A stretch of DNA of 64,000 nt from Flavobacteriaceae bacterium (GTDB lineage Bacteria > Bacteroidota > Bacteroidia > Flavobacteriales > Flavobacteriaceae): assembly GCA_002694465.1 (NCBI GenBank), contig NZMG01000030.1, positions 96,798 to 160,797 on the forward strand, in the 5' to 3' direction. The translations under genes were made by a program, and so were the position numbers. Under the pieces are notes generated by a model. The model worked only from the letters and a program-made list of their open reading frames with translations, made no database searches and had not been told where the DNA came from. Of this stretch, positions 53,070 through 61,732 are shown one piece after another; within the stretch, counting starts at the first letter, position 1, and every line of letters starts with the position of its first letter.

Positions 53070-53297
53070 ATGAAATTAAGGTTTCTTTTCATATTATTTT
53101 TTTTGTTCCTAGTACTTCCTGCAGAATCCCAATGTGCTATGTGTCGAGCTGTTTTAGAAAGTGAAGATGGAGGTGCAGCAGCCAAAGGGATTAATAATGG
53201 CATCGTCTACCTAATGCTTTTCCCGTATCTTCTCGTAGGAGGAGTGGGTTATGTGATTTATAAAATGAGGCAAAAGGATAAAAAGAAAGAAGGGTAA
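53070..53297 (+). CDS. Small CxxC membrane protein of unknown function
   Basis: Only 75 residues. A signal peptide or first helix (MKLRFLFILFFLFLVLPAES), then a short periplasmic part with QCAMC (C22, C25) and a second helix (~44-64), ending in a Lys-rich cytoplasmic tail (MRQKDKKKEG). If the signal is cleaved, CxxC lies at the very N-terminus of the mature protein, on the periplasmic side. Its place directly after SCO and DUF420 (3 bases after the DUF420 stop) suggests a role in copper or heme delivery to the oxidase. I do not recognise a named family. Confidence 0.7.
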   Translation: MKLRFLFILFFLFLVLPAESQCAMCRAVLESEDGGAAAKGINNGIVYLMLFPYLLVGGVGYVIYKMRQKDKKKEG

Positions 53298-53404
53298 AAC
53301 TTCTTTATTAATTGCTTTCTGCGTACTGATTTTATTAGCAATTTATTTTGTCGATATTTGTAACACTTTCATAAATAAAAAGACCAATGGGTCAACAATC
53401 TATT

Positions 53405-54862
53405 ATGAAGAAATTAGGTTTATTCATTATACTTTTTAGTCTTGGGGTTTCCATCCAAGCGCAAAATAAAAAATGGACATTGCGTGAGTGTGTTGAACAT
53501 GCACTCGAAAATAATATTTCTGTAAAGCAAAGTGAATTAGATAAAGAACTTGCAGAAATAGAAAAAAGTGATGCGTTGGGTAATTTTTTACCTTCATTAA
53601 ACGGTTCTGCCTCCAATTCTTGGAATACAGGACTAACCCAAAATATCACGACGGGTGTTTTAGAGAACCAGACCTCGCGAAACTCTTCCTATAGTGTAAC
53701 TCTTGGAGTGAATATTTTTCAAGGATTAAGAAATCATAGAGTATATCAAAGAGCTAAATTGTCTCAACTTGCTAGTGATTATGGACTTTCAAAAATGAAA
53801 GACGATATTTCGCTTTTTGTCGCCAATGCATTTCTTCAAGTTCTTACCAATAAGGCAAATTTGGAGGTGCTTCAATCTCAAAATAAGGTTACCCAGGAGC
53901 AAATTCAGCGCACCATGGATTTAGTGGATGCTGGGGTACTACCTCGTGGTGATTTATTAGAAATTCAAGCAACAGATGCTACCGAAAAACAAAATATTGC
54001 GGTAAACGAAAATGCAGTAAAAATTTCGTTATTAAGCCTTGCGCAGTTATTATTAGTAGAAGATTACGAAAATTTTGATATTGAAGATGAAGGGTACGAA
54101 ATAATTGACGAAGGAATTACTGCAAAAAATATTTCAGAAATTATTGCTTCTGCTAAAGAGAATAGAAGCGAAATTAAAATTGCAGAAACGAACTTGGAAT
54201 TGGCCGAAAAAGACTTTCAAATATCGAAGTCGGCGTATATGCCTACACTAAATGCATTTATTAACTACAATACACGTGAGTCTGATCGAGCAAGTGGAAT
54301 AGAAAACATTATCGACCCAAATAACCCTGTAACCTTAAGTGACACTCCTATTGGTGTGGTTGGATCTTCAGGGGAGTCTGTTTTTGGATATGAACCTAAT
54401 ATTTTAGGGTTACGAGAATTAGATGCGCTACCATTTACAGAACAATTGTATTTAAACGATGGTGTTTCTTACGGTTTTCAGTTAAATGTCCCTATTTTTA
54501 ATGGATTCTCAACTAGAAATGGTGTTAAGAGGAGTAAAGTAAATATAAAAAGACAAGAGTTTTTACTAGAGCAAGCTAGACTTGACTTAGAGTCCACAGT
54601 ATATCAAGCTTATGTAGATGCAAAAGGGGCTTATAAGTCCTTTGAAGCTGCTCAAAAAGCATTAGAATCGCAAGAATTGGCATACCAATATGCAAAAGAT
54701 CGATATGACGTAGGATTAACAAATGCTTTTGATTTTAGCCAGTCGAAAGTGCGTTATGATAACACTAAAATTGAAGCGAATAGAGCAAAATATGATTATA
54801 TTTTTAAATTAAAGGTATTAGAATTGTATTTTGGTATTCCTGCAACCGAACTTAAGTTTTAA
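53405..54862 (+). CDS. TolC family outer-membrane efflux protein
   Basis: A signal peptide (cleavage near SIQAQ) and two OEP repeats with the long-helix pattern, e.g. AEIEKSDALGNFLPSLNG and AYMPTLNAFINYNTRESDR; the family pattern VPIFNGFSTRNGVKRSK is at about residues 360-380. It forms the outer-membrane tunnel of tripartite exporters. I take ATG 53405 as the start (MKKLGLFII, 485 residues); an in-frame ATG at 53387 adds six residues in front of the signal peptide. A near-consensus -7 element (GATATTTG at 53353-53360) lies upstream. In operon with the adaptor at 54867. Confidence 0.92.
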   Translation: MKKLGLFIILFSLGVSIQAQNKKWTLRECVEHALENNISVKQSELDKELAEIEKSDALGNFLPSLNGSASNSWNTGLTQNITTGVLENQTSRNSSYSVTLGVNIFQGLRNHRVYQRAKLSQLASDYGLSKMKDDISLFVANAFLQVLTNKANLEVLQSQNKVTQEQIQRTMDLVDAGVLPRGDLLEIQATDATEKQNIAVNENAVKISLLSLAQLLLVEDYENFDIEDEGYEIIDEGITAKNISEIIASAKENRSEIKIAETNLELAEKDFQISKSAYMPTLNAFINYNTRESDRASGIENIIDPNNPVTLSDTPIGVVGSSGESVFGYEPNILGLRELDALPFTEQLYLNDGVSYGFQLNVPIFNGFSTRNGVKRSKVNIKRQEFLLEQARLDLESTVYQAYVDAKGAYKSFEAAQKALESQELAYQYAKDRYDVGLTNAFDFSQSKVRYDNTKIEANRAKYDYIFKLKVLELYFGIPATELKF

Positions 54863-54866
54863 CACT

Positions 54867-56150
54867 ATGAGCACAAAAACCCGCAACTGGATAATAATAA
54901 TTTCAATTTTAATTATTGCCATTCTCTTAATTGGGAATAGTCAAGGGTGGTTTGGCAAAAAAGGAAATTTCAAAGAGGTTGAAGTTTCCAAAATTACTCC
55001 TATCGACATTATGGAGACTGTAGCTGCCACAGGAAAAATTCAACCAGAAGTGGAGGTAATGCTTTCTTCCGAAGTATCTGGAGAAATTATCGAACTTCCT
55101 GTAAAAGAAGGGCAGCAAGTAGAAAAGGGGGACTTGCTTGTTCGAATTAATCCAGATTTAATTCAGTCTGCATTAACTCAGGCACAAGCAGGTTTACAGA
55201 ACGCTAGAGCACAGTTGGCACAATCAACTGCTTCTTTAAAAAATGCAGAGTTAAACTATAATAGAAGTAAAACCCTATTTGAAAAGGGTGTTATTTCAAA
55301 ATCTGAATGGGATCGAGCTGTGACCGATTATGAAGTGGCACAAGCCAATAAAGAATCTGCCTATTACAATGTACAGAGCGCCGCAGCCAATGTGAAACAA
55401 ACAAGTGATAACCTTACTAGGACGTCCATTTATGCACCTATGACCGGAACTATTTCAAAACTTTCGGTAGAGTTAGGAGAAAGAGTAGTAGGTACGGCAC
55501 AAATGGCAGGTACAGAAATTGTAAGGGTGGCCAATCTTTCAAACATGGAGGTTGAGGTGGACGTAAATGAAAATGATATTGTTAAAGTTCAAATTGGAGA
55601 TTCAACCAATGTGGAAGTAGATGCGTATTTAAAAAGAGAATTTAAGGGAATAGTTACTGAAATTGCAAACTCTGCAGAAACGGCTTTGTCTTCAGATCAA
55701 GTAACAAACTTTAAAGTGAAAGTGAGAATTTTAGCAGATTCGTATAAAGATTTAACCGAAGGAAAGCCTGAATATTTTTCACCCTTCCGTCCTGGAATGA
55801 CTGCGACGGTAGATATTATTACCGAAAAGAAACAAAATGTAATTGGCGTACCCATTAGTGCCGTAGTTATTAAAACCGACACTAGTAGTGCCAAAAAGCT
55901 AGGTGTGAAGGAAACGGTTTTGGACAGTGATGAAAAGTTTGAATGTGTATTCGTAATGGACGGCGACGAAGCGAAACTTAGAGTTATCACAACAGGAATT
56001 CAAGACGATAGTAAGATTGAAATTACTTCGGGACTTTCAGATGGGGAAACCGTTATTACGGGACCTTATAACACAGTGACAAAAACATTGAAAAATGGTG
56101 ATAAAGTGACTGTTGAATCATCTAAAGATAAAGAAGAATCAGAAGAATAA
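54867..56150 (+). CDS. Efflux periplasmic adaptor protein (HlyD/MacA type)
   Basis: From ATG 54867 it has 427 residues: an N-terminal membrane helix (~8-26), a barrel-sandwich (lipoyl-like) segment (~60-90, with VSGEIIELPVKEGQQVEKGDLLVRI), a long coiled-coil hairpin (~95-180), the second half of the lipoyl domain (IYAPMTGTISKLSVELGERV) and beta-barrel/membrane-proximal domains. It looks like the MacA-type adaptors that pair with ABC transporters. No transporter gene is next to it, so its inner-membrane partner must lie elsewhere. A TTG 36 bases upstream in tolC would be in frame but starts in the wrong context. Four bases after tolC; its stop overlaps the tsaB ATG by one base. Confidence 0.92.
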   Translation: MSTKTRNWIIIISILIIAILLIGNSQGWFGKKGNFKEVEVSKITPIDIMETVAATGKIQPEVEVMLSSEVSGEIIELPVKEGQQVEKGDLLVRINPDLIQSALTQAQAGLQNARAQLAQSTASLKNAELNYNRSKTLFEKGVISKSEWDRAVTDYEVAQANKESAYYNVQSAAANVKQTSDNLTRTSIYAPMTGTISKLSVELGERVVGTAQMAGTEIVRVANLSNMEVEVDVNENDIVKVQIGDSTNVEVDAYLKREFKGIVTEIANSAETALSSDQVTNFKVKVRILADSYKDLTEGKPEYFSPFRPGMTATVDIITEKKQNVIGVPISAVVIKTDTSSAKKLGVKETVLDSDEKFECVFVMDGDEAKLRVITTGIQDDSKIEITSGLSDGETVITGPYNTVTKTLKNGDKVTVESSKDKEESEE

Positions 56151-56809
56151 TGGCAACAATACTTTGCTTAGAAACAGCAACCACAAATTGCTCAGTAGCG
56201 CTTTCGGAAAACGGAAGCGTTATTGCTTTTAGAGAAGATAATAGTAAGAAATATTCTCATGCAGAACGACTTCATGTGTTTATTGAGGAGGCATTAGAAG
56301 AAGCTAACATTAATTTAAATGATATTTCTGCCATAGCCATTAGTAAAGGGCCTGGCTCTTATACGGGTTTACGAATTGGAGTATCTTCAGCCAAAGGATT
56401 GTGTTATTCTTTAGACAAGCCTTTAATTTCAATTCCTACGTTACAGTCTTTAGTCATGCAAGTAAAGGACCAAACAGATTACATCATTCCTATGTTAGAT
56501 GCCAGAAGAATGGAAGTCTATGCTTCGGTTTATAATGGAAAAAAGCAAGAAATAAGAAATACAAAAGCAGAGGTTTTAAATGAAAATAGTTTTTCAGAAT
56601 ACCTTGAAAAAGGTACCGTTACTTTTATAGGTAATGGGGTGGTAAAATTTAAAGAGATTTGCAACCATGCTAATGCAAAATTTGTAGAAGGAAAAATGCC
56701 TACAGCACTTTCCATGGCGTTTTTAGCAAATGAAAAATTTCAGCAAAATGATTTTGAAGATGTTGCTTATTTTGAACCCTATTATTTAAAGGATTTTATA
56801 AAGACTTAA
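56150..56809 (+). CDS. tsaB: tRNA threonylcarbamoyladenosine biosynthesis protein TsaB
   Basis: A 219-residue Hsp70/actin-fold protein that partners TsaD in making t6A37 in ANN-decoding tRNAs. Typical motifs are LETATTNCSVAL at the start, HAERLHVFIEEAL and SKGPGSYTGLRIGVSSAKGL (about residues 65-84). It does not carry TsaD's His metal site. Its ATG overlaps the adaptor stop by one base, so it belongs to the same operon as the efflux genes even though the functions are unrelated. It is convergent with the gene at 56812. Confidence 0.94.
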   Translation: MATILCLETATTNCSVALSENGSVIAFREDNSKKYSHAERLHVFIEEALEEANINLNDISAIAISKGPGSYTGLRIGVSSAKGLCYSLDKPLISIPTLQSLVMQVKDQTDYIIPMLDARRMEVYASVYNGKKQEIRNTKAEVLNENSFSEYLEKGTVTFIGNGVVKFKEICNHANAKFVEGKMPTALSMAFLANEKFQQNDFEDVAYFEPYYLKDFIKT

Positions 56810-56811
56810 TT

Positions 56812-57528
56812 TTATAAAAGTGAATTAAAATAGGTTACGAGCCTAGATAAGTCATTCTCCTTTGTAATGTCAATATTTCCTTTTTGCATAAAAGCTTTGA
56901 CCTCGCTTTTCTTTTTTGCCATTACTTTTAGAATTTTAGCTTTTGAATTTGGTAACTCATAAAATGTACCTTTATCATCTGTTAAGAAATAGGTGGTTTC
57001 AGTAATAAACTGCGCTGGCGTATTTTTATCATACGATGTTTTTGCAAATTGTGCTTCTTTAAAGGTAATTTTTACTTTCTTAACCAAATCGTACACTTGT
57101 AAGTCCTTAACAATTTTAAAGTAACCTCCATTTTCATCGGGATTTTCGCTTTCTACATACATGTACATTTCGTCCCCAACCTTTGCAAATATTTCAGGGT
57201 CTTTAATAATGGTTTGAATTAGTGTTGTTCCTTCTGTTGGTTTAACTTCAATTTCATCAGACATCCCATTATATCTTAAAAACATAATGTTTGATACAGA
57301 TTCTTTGCCTTTATATAGTCTTCCAGGAAGAAAGTCTGGATTTGCATAAGGGGAACCCTCAGCATTTTCTAAGGCCTCTTCATATAATTTAAAAGAATCC
57401 CAATATTGCTCACCTCGTATCTTTTTTTCCTGAATTTTAGTGTAAAAGTTATCATTTTGCCCAAAGGAATGGTTGAAAAAAAATAGCATTACAAGGAAAA
57501 GGAAATGTTGAGATTTAAAATTTTTCAT
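56812..57528 (-). CDS. Secreted protein of unknown function, paralogue A
   Basis: A 238-residue protein with a signal peptide (cleavage near NHSFGQ). It belongs with the two genes upstream: a GRLYKGKESVSN segment followed by FLRYNGMSDEIEVKP, then a mixed beta region, YFLTDDKGTFYELP and a C-terminal helix NDLSRLVTYFNSLL. No catalytic motif or cysteine is evident. I do not recognise a named family. It is the second gene of a two-gene operon with paralogue B (30 bases between). Confidence 0.7.
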   Translation of the reverse strand: MKNFKSQHFLFLVMLFFFNHSFGQNDNFYTKIQEKKIRGEQYWDSFKLYEEALENAEGSPYANPDFLPGRLYKGKESVSNIMFLRYNGMSDEIEVKPTEGTTLIQTIIKDPEIFAKVGDEMYMYVESENPDENGGYFKIVKDLQVYDLVKKVKITFKEAQFAKTSYDKNTPAQFITETTYFLTDDKGTFYELPNSKAKILKVMAKKKSEVKAFMQKGNIDITKENDLSRLVTYFNSLL

Positions 57529-57558
57529 AAGTAAGTTTTAAAAAATAGGGATTAAGAA

Positions 57559-58278
57559 TTATAATGTTTCATAAAACCTAAATAATCTAATTAAATCCTC
57601 TTCTTTTTTAACGTTTAAGTTATTCTTTTTTATACACTCTGTCATTTGTTTCTTTTTATCCCCAAAAAGAGCTAACAATTTCTTCTTTGAAGTAGAAATT
57701 TCATGAAAATCTCCTTTACTATCTACTAAATAATAAGATATTTTGTCTTTAAATGCAGCAGGGATATCTCTAGTTAGTGAAGTTGTGGCAGCAACTCGCT
57801 CCTTGTATATTTTATCCGTTTTTTTGAGAAGAATTGCTTTTTTTCCATTGGATAAAACTTCGTAGTATTGAAGTTCATAACTATTTTCAGTATTAGGAAG
57901 TGCAAGAAAAAATTGATTTTCCAAGCGTATTTTTAGATTGTTTTTTTTACTTACTCCTTGTGCTTCACTATCTGGAGAACTTAAACTGGGTTTTGCTAAA
58001 AAAACATCATTGTAGGCATTATATTTTAAGGCTACAGAGCTAATTATTTCATCGTCATTAAAATAAATTGAACCCATTTTAAATTCATCAAATAAATAGG
58101 GTGTTCCCACTGTTTCACCATTTAAAACAATAACATCTCCATCTTTTACATTATAATATGAATCCATATTTGAATAGTTTGACGAAGATGAAATGGATCC
58201 GTTTTTAACGGTGATGGTGCCTTGTGCTATCGTGCCAAAATAACTTAAAATGCAGATTAGAGAAAAGTAATATTTCAT
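57559..58278 (-). CDS. Secreted protein of unknown function, paralogue B
   Basis: A 239-residue protein with a signal peptide (cleavage near GTIAQ). It contains MGSIYFNDDEIISSVALKYN, then AATTSLTRDIPAAFKDKISY and YYLVDSKGDFHE, ending in EEDLIRLFRFYETL. The stretch AATTSLTRDIP is shared residue for residue with paralogue C, although the two proteins differ much elsewhere. Function unknown; periplasmic or outer-membrane-associated placement is inferred. It precedes paralogue A in the same operon; no clear promoter was seen. Confidence 0.7.
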   Translation of the reverse strand: MKYYFSLICILSYFGTIAQGTITVKNGSISSSSNYSNMDSYYNVKDGDVIVLNGETVGTPYLFDEFKMGSIYFNDDEIISSVALKYNAYNDVFLAKPSLSSPDSEAQGVSKKNNLKIRLENQFFLALPNTENSYELQYYEVLSNGKKAILLKKTDKIYKERVAATTSLTRDIPAAFKDKISYYLVDSKGDFHEISTSKKKLLALFGDKKKQMTECIKKNNLNVKKEEDLIRLFRFYETL

Positions 58279-58351
58279 TGTGTATAATTAATTTAAACTC
58301 AAATTAAAGGTTATAACTGTAAACTTAAAAAACAAAAGGTTTAATAACAAA

Positions 58352-58379
58352 AAAAGCATTGAAATAGTTCAATGCTTTT
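58352..58379 (-). terminator. Terminator of paralogue C
   Basis: AAAAGCATTGAA (58352-58363) pairs perfectly with TTCAATGCTTTT (58368-58379) over ATAG. On the minus strand a run of seven T follows. It separates paralogue C from B and A. Confidence 0.87.
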
Positions 58380-58402
58380 ATAAATGAAGTATGTTTTAAA
58401 TA

Positions 58403-59095
58403 TTATAAAGTGTTGTAATATTTTACAAGTTTTATTAGTGCATATTCCTTATTGATATTTAGTCTTTCTTCCTTGGTATAGGTTTTCAATTCCTTTTTCT
58501 TGTCGTCGAAAAGGCCAAATTTTGCATTTCTTGAACTAGGAAACTCTTGAAACGAATTTGTATTTTTATTCAATAAATAATAAGCTTCCTTTTCTTTATA
58601 GCTACTAGGAATATCTCGTGTTAACGATGTGGTTGCAGCCATTCCTTCTATAAATTCCTTTGATATTTTTTTGTATAAATCTGCATTTTCACCTTCAAAT
58701 AAAACCAAAAAATATCCAGGTCTATCTAAACCTTCTTTAGGTGCAGCATAGACAAAAACATTGTTCAGCATCTTTACATAAATGTCTGGATTCCGCATCA
58801 TTACTCTTGCCGTTGAATTTGGCGCATCTACAGAGGATTTTACTTCAATCTCATCCCGAAGTGCATTATAGCGTAATGCCACATTACTTGCTACTATTCT
58901 TCCACTTTTGTAGACAGTTCCAAGCACAAATTCTTCATTTTCATAAGCAGAACCTGAATAATTTACAGCTTCAGAGTTAATGGTTATAGGAACATTGGTA
59001 AGATATTTATCCTTCGTTTCCTCTTCAGTTTCCAATTGTGCAAAAGCGCTGAACGACAAAGTAAGTAGGAATAGAGTTGAAAATAATTTTTGCAT
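58403..59095 (-). CDS. Secreted protein of unknown function, paralogue C
   Basis: A 230-residue protein with a signal peptide (cleavage near SAFAQ). It has LGTVYKSGRIVASNVALRYN and DEIEVKS, matching paralogue A, and AATTSLTRDIPSSYKEKEAY and YYLLNKNTNSFQEFP, matching B. The C-terminus is a helix ending YALIKLVKYYNTL. This gene links A and B as one family. It is transcribed alone, with a promoter at 59207-59235 and a terminator at 58352-58379. Confidence 0.72.
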   Translation of the reverse strand: MQKLFSTLFLLTLSFSAFAQLETEEETKDKYLTNVPITINSEAVNYSGSAYENEEFVLGTVYKSGRIVASNVALRYNALRDEIEVKSSVDAPNSTARVMMRNPDIYVKMLNNVFVYAAPKEGLDRPGYFLVLFEGENADLYKKISKEFIEGMAATTSLTRDIPSSYKEKEAYYLLNKNTNSFQEFPSSRNAKFGLFDDKKKELKTYTKEERLNINKEYALIKLVKYYNTL

Positions 59096-59206
59096 AATTC
59101 TGATTTTGGTTAAATATGTTTTAAAAGTAATTGTACTGCTTAACTAACTAAAGAAAACATGTTCGAATTTTATAAAAACGATAAGTGAGATTTTCAATAG
59201 AAGGTG

Positions 59207-59235
59207 CGAAGATAACAATTATCAACTTACCCAAA
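59207..59235 (-). promoter_or_regulatory. Promoter of paralogue C
   Basis: On the minus strand TTTG (59235-59232), a 17-base spacer and TATCTTCG (59214-59207) followed by GCACC. The -7 element has one mismatch and the -33 is exact. The leader would be about 105 bases. Confidence 0.55.
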
Positions 59236-59271
59236 TGTTAAGGAAATGTTTTTTCTGGCTTCTAACTAGAC

Positions 59272-61389
59272 CTATTTTGTTAAAAATTCCATGGCTTTTG
59301 ATACTTCTTCTACCGGAAGTTTGCATGTATTGTTTACACATACATAAATTAATGTTCTATCGTTAACATACCTTTCTTTTAATAAAGGAAGGTTAGAAGA
59401 TTGTGTAGCGCCAGCAATTAGTTTGTTAGGAATATACTTTTGGTTGAATTCTGAAATTTTATCAAAAGCATTTTCACCCACCACAACAATTTCGTAAAAC
59501 TTAGATTGGTAATTGAGTAAGAGGTCCATCCAATTGGCAAAACCTGAAGGGTATTTCTCCAATTCAGGTTGCACATTTTTAAGCATTTGTAACGCAGTGA
59601 TTGCAAATTTTTCATTGTCAAAATGATGCGCTAACACAGATAAGTTTTTCGCCATAATTGAATTTGAAGAAGAAATTACATTATCTCTATATTCAAAACT
59701 TCGAGAAATAATCTTGGCATCTTCTTTAGACGTAAAATAAAACATATGATTTTCTTCATCGAAGAAGTTTTTGAAAGCATAATTTGAAAGTTCCTCTGCC
59801 TCCTCAATCCATTTGGTGTCCAAGGTTACTTCATAAAGCGCAATAAATGCTTCAATAACCGAAGCATAATCTTCTAGGTAACCATTAATACTACTTTTTC
59901 CGTCTTTGTAAGTATGGTAAAGCGCCCCGTTAGATTGTAGTTGCTTTGATAGTATAAAGTGAGCATTGGTCAATGCAGCTTTTAAATAAGCTTCATTTTT
60001 AAAAACTTTATAAGCATCAACATATCCCTTTATCATAAGACCATTCCATGAGGTTAGGGTTTTGCCATCAAGACGTGGCTTTTGCCTTGTAGTTCTATGG
60101 TCGCGTAATAATTTTTTCCAATCCTTCTTCTTTTGTGAAAGCGTGGCTACGTCTATATTGTGTTTAGAAACAAAATCTTCATCGGTTAGCTTTCTAATTA
60201 AAACATAGTTGTTTTCGGCTTCCCATTTCCCGTAACTGTTAATGTTGTAATAGTCTTCAAATAGTATCCAATCCTTTTGTGGAATGATACTTTGTAATTT
60301 TTCTTTTTCAAATGTGTAGTAATCTCCTTCCACTAGGTCTCCTTCTTCATTTAAGCTATCGGCATCCAGCGAAGAGTAAAACGCACCTTCTTTGTTTGTC
60401 AATTCGGTAGCAACAAAAGAGAGCGTTTCTTCAACAATTGTTTTATAAAGCGGATTTTTAGAAACAGCATAAGCGTTGCTATACAAACTTACCAATTGGG
60501 CATTGTCATAGAGCATTTTTTCGAAATGAGGAACGTGCCATTTCTCATCGGTGCTATATCTAGAAAAACCTCCTTCCACTTGGTCGTAAAGACCACCAAA
60601 AGCCATTTTTTGAAGCGAAAGATTTACATAATTTTCAAGAAATTTATCATTGTTTTTATGAGCATACCGTAAGAAAAAAGATAATTGATTAGGCATCATA
60701 AATTTTGGGGCGCCTCTACTACCTCCATAAACAGTGTCCAGACTATTTTCCCATTTCTCAATAATGGGTTTTAAATCCACTTTTGTGAAATCAATGTTAT
60801 CATTATTAAAAGCTACTAAGTCCAGACTTTTTATACCTTCTTCCAACTGTGTAGCGTAGTCTACTAGCTTTTGTGGTTCCTCTTCATACAACTGTTGAAG
60901 TTGTTGCAAAGCAGTAATCCAATCCTCTTTTTTAAAATACGTGCCGCCATAGACAGGTCGCCCATCTGGTAGGGTAATGACATTTAATGGCCATCCTGCA
61001 TTTCCCGTCATTAATTGTACTGCATTGATATAGGTTTGGTCTACGTCTGGTCGTTCTTCACGATCCACTTTAACCGAGATAAAATGTTTGTTCATTACGG
61101 CGGCTACAATAGAATCTTCAAAACTTTCTCGCTCCATGACATGGCACCAATGACAAGCCGCATAACCAACACTTATAACCATCAGTTTTTTGCTTTGCTT
61201 CGCCTCATCTAGGGTTTTTTGATTCCAAGGCTTCCAGTTTACAGGATTATGTGCGTGTTGTAGCAAATAAGGGCTGGTTTCGTTTATTAAGTCGTTTGTG
61301 TATTTATGAGTTTCCAAAGGCTCTTTTTTTGAAGAATTACACGATAGAAATAAAATTCCTAAAAGGGTAAAAAGTAAAAGTTTTTGCAT
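59272..61389 (-). CDS. YyaL/DUF255 thioredoxin-domain lipoprotein
   Basis: From ATG 61389 it has 705 residues with a lipoprotein signal (MQKLLLFTLLGILFLSC, Cys17). The N-terminal thioredoxin-like domain (~30-190) contains GYAACHWCHVMERESFED, with the CHWC pair (C79, C82), and VDREERPDVDQTY. The C-terminal part (~200-690) is an alpha/alpha-barrel of the glycoside-hydrolase/N-acylglucosamine 2-epimerase type. The family (DUF255/SPATA20-like) is widespread but has no firm function. An in-frame TTG at 61407 would add six residues, but it is the end of a TATTTTTG run, so the ATG is preferred. It is behind the dodecin terminator (61411-61436). Confidence 0.88.
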   Translation of the reverse strand: MQKLLLFTLLGILFLSCNSSKKEPLETHKYTNDLINETSPYLLQHAHNPVNWKPWNQKTLDEAKQSKKLMVISVGYAACHWCHVMERESFEDSIVAAVMNKHFISVKVDREERPDVDQTYINAVQLMTGNAGWPLNVITLPDGRPVYGGTYFKKEDWITALQQLQQLYEEEPQKLVDYATQLEEGIKSLDLVAFNNDNIDFTKVDLKPIIEKWENSLDTVYGGSRGAPKFMMPNQLSFFLRYAHKNNDKFLENYVNLSLQKMAFGGLYDQVEGGFSRYSTDEKWHVPHFEKMLYDNAQLVSLYSNAYAVSKNPLYKTIVEETLSFVATELTNKEGAFYSSLDADSLNEEGDLVEGDYYTFEKEKLQSIIPQKDWILFEDYYNINSYGKWEAENNYVLIRKLTDEDFVSKHNIDVATLSQKKKDWKKLLRDHRTTRQKPRLDGKTLTSWNGLMIKGYVDAYKVFKNEAYLKAALTNAHFILSKQLQSNGALYHTYKDGKSSINGYLEDYASVIEAFIALYEVTLDTKWIEEAEELSNYAFKNFFDEENHMFYFTSKEDAKIISRSFEYRDNVISSSNSIMAKNLSVLAHHFDNEKFAITALQMLKNVQPELEKYPSGFANWMDLLLNYQSKFYEIVVVGENAFDKISEFNQKYIPNKLIAGATQSSNLPLLKERYVNDRTLIYVCVNNTCKLPVEEVSKAMEFLTK

Positions 61390-61410
61390 AGTAAAAAATA
61401 AAAACAAAAA

Positions 61411-61436
61411 TACGCTTTTGAAATTTCAAAAGCGTA
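61411..61436 (-). terminator. Terminator of the dodecin gene, perfect palindrome
   Basis: TACGCTTTTGAAA (61411-61423) and TTTCAAAAGCGTA (61424-61436) are perfect complements, a 26-base palindrome. On the minus strand it is followed directly by TTTTTGTTTTTATTTTTT. That run includes TATTTTTG (61412-61405), which could also be read as a -7 element for the YyaL gene. Confidence 0.8.
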
Positions 61437-61460
61437 GGAAAGTAAGATTTAACAAATGTG

Positions 61461-61661
61461 TTATTTTACCTCAAATGTTATTTTAACATTTACCCTATAT
61501 TCTGTGATGTTATCTCCATTAACGATGGCACTCTGTTCCTGAACATATACCGAGCGAATGTGTTTTACACTTTTTGAAGCGTGTTTCACTGCGTTTTGAG
61601 TTGCCTCTTCCCAGCTAGTATTAGAATTTGCTAATACTTCAATTACTTTTAAAATGCCCAT
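61461..61661 (-). CDS. Dodecin family flavin-binding protein
   Basis: A 66-residue protein of the dodecin family, small dodecameric cages that sequester flavins. The sequence has the family pattern IKVIEVLANS-like strand (ILKVIEVLANS), SWEEATQNAV helix (W17), IRSVYVQEQSAIV and the final strands YRVNVKITFEV. Length is correct. It stands as a single gene between NifU and YyaL with its own terminator. Role: buffer of FMN/FAD or lumichrome; here inferred from the family. Confidence 0.92.
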   Translation of the reverse strand: MGILKVIEVLANSNTSWEEATQNAVKHASKSVKHIRSVYVQEQSAIVNGDNITEYRVNVKITFEVK

Positions 61662-61732
61662 ATTTATATATTTTAGGATTAATACCTCAAAATATAAAAA
61701 ATAAGCTAGAAATAGGCTTTTTAGTAAAAAAA

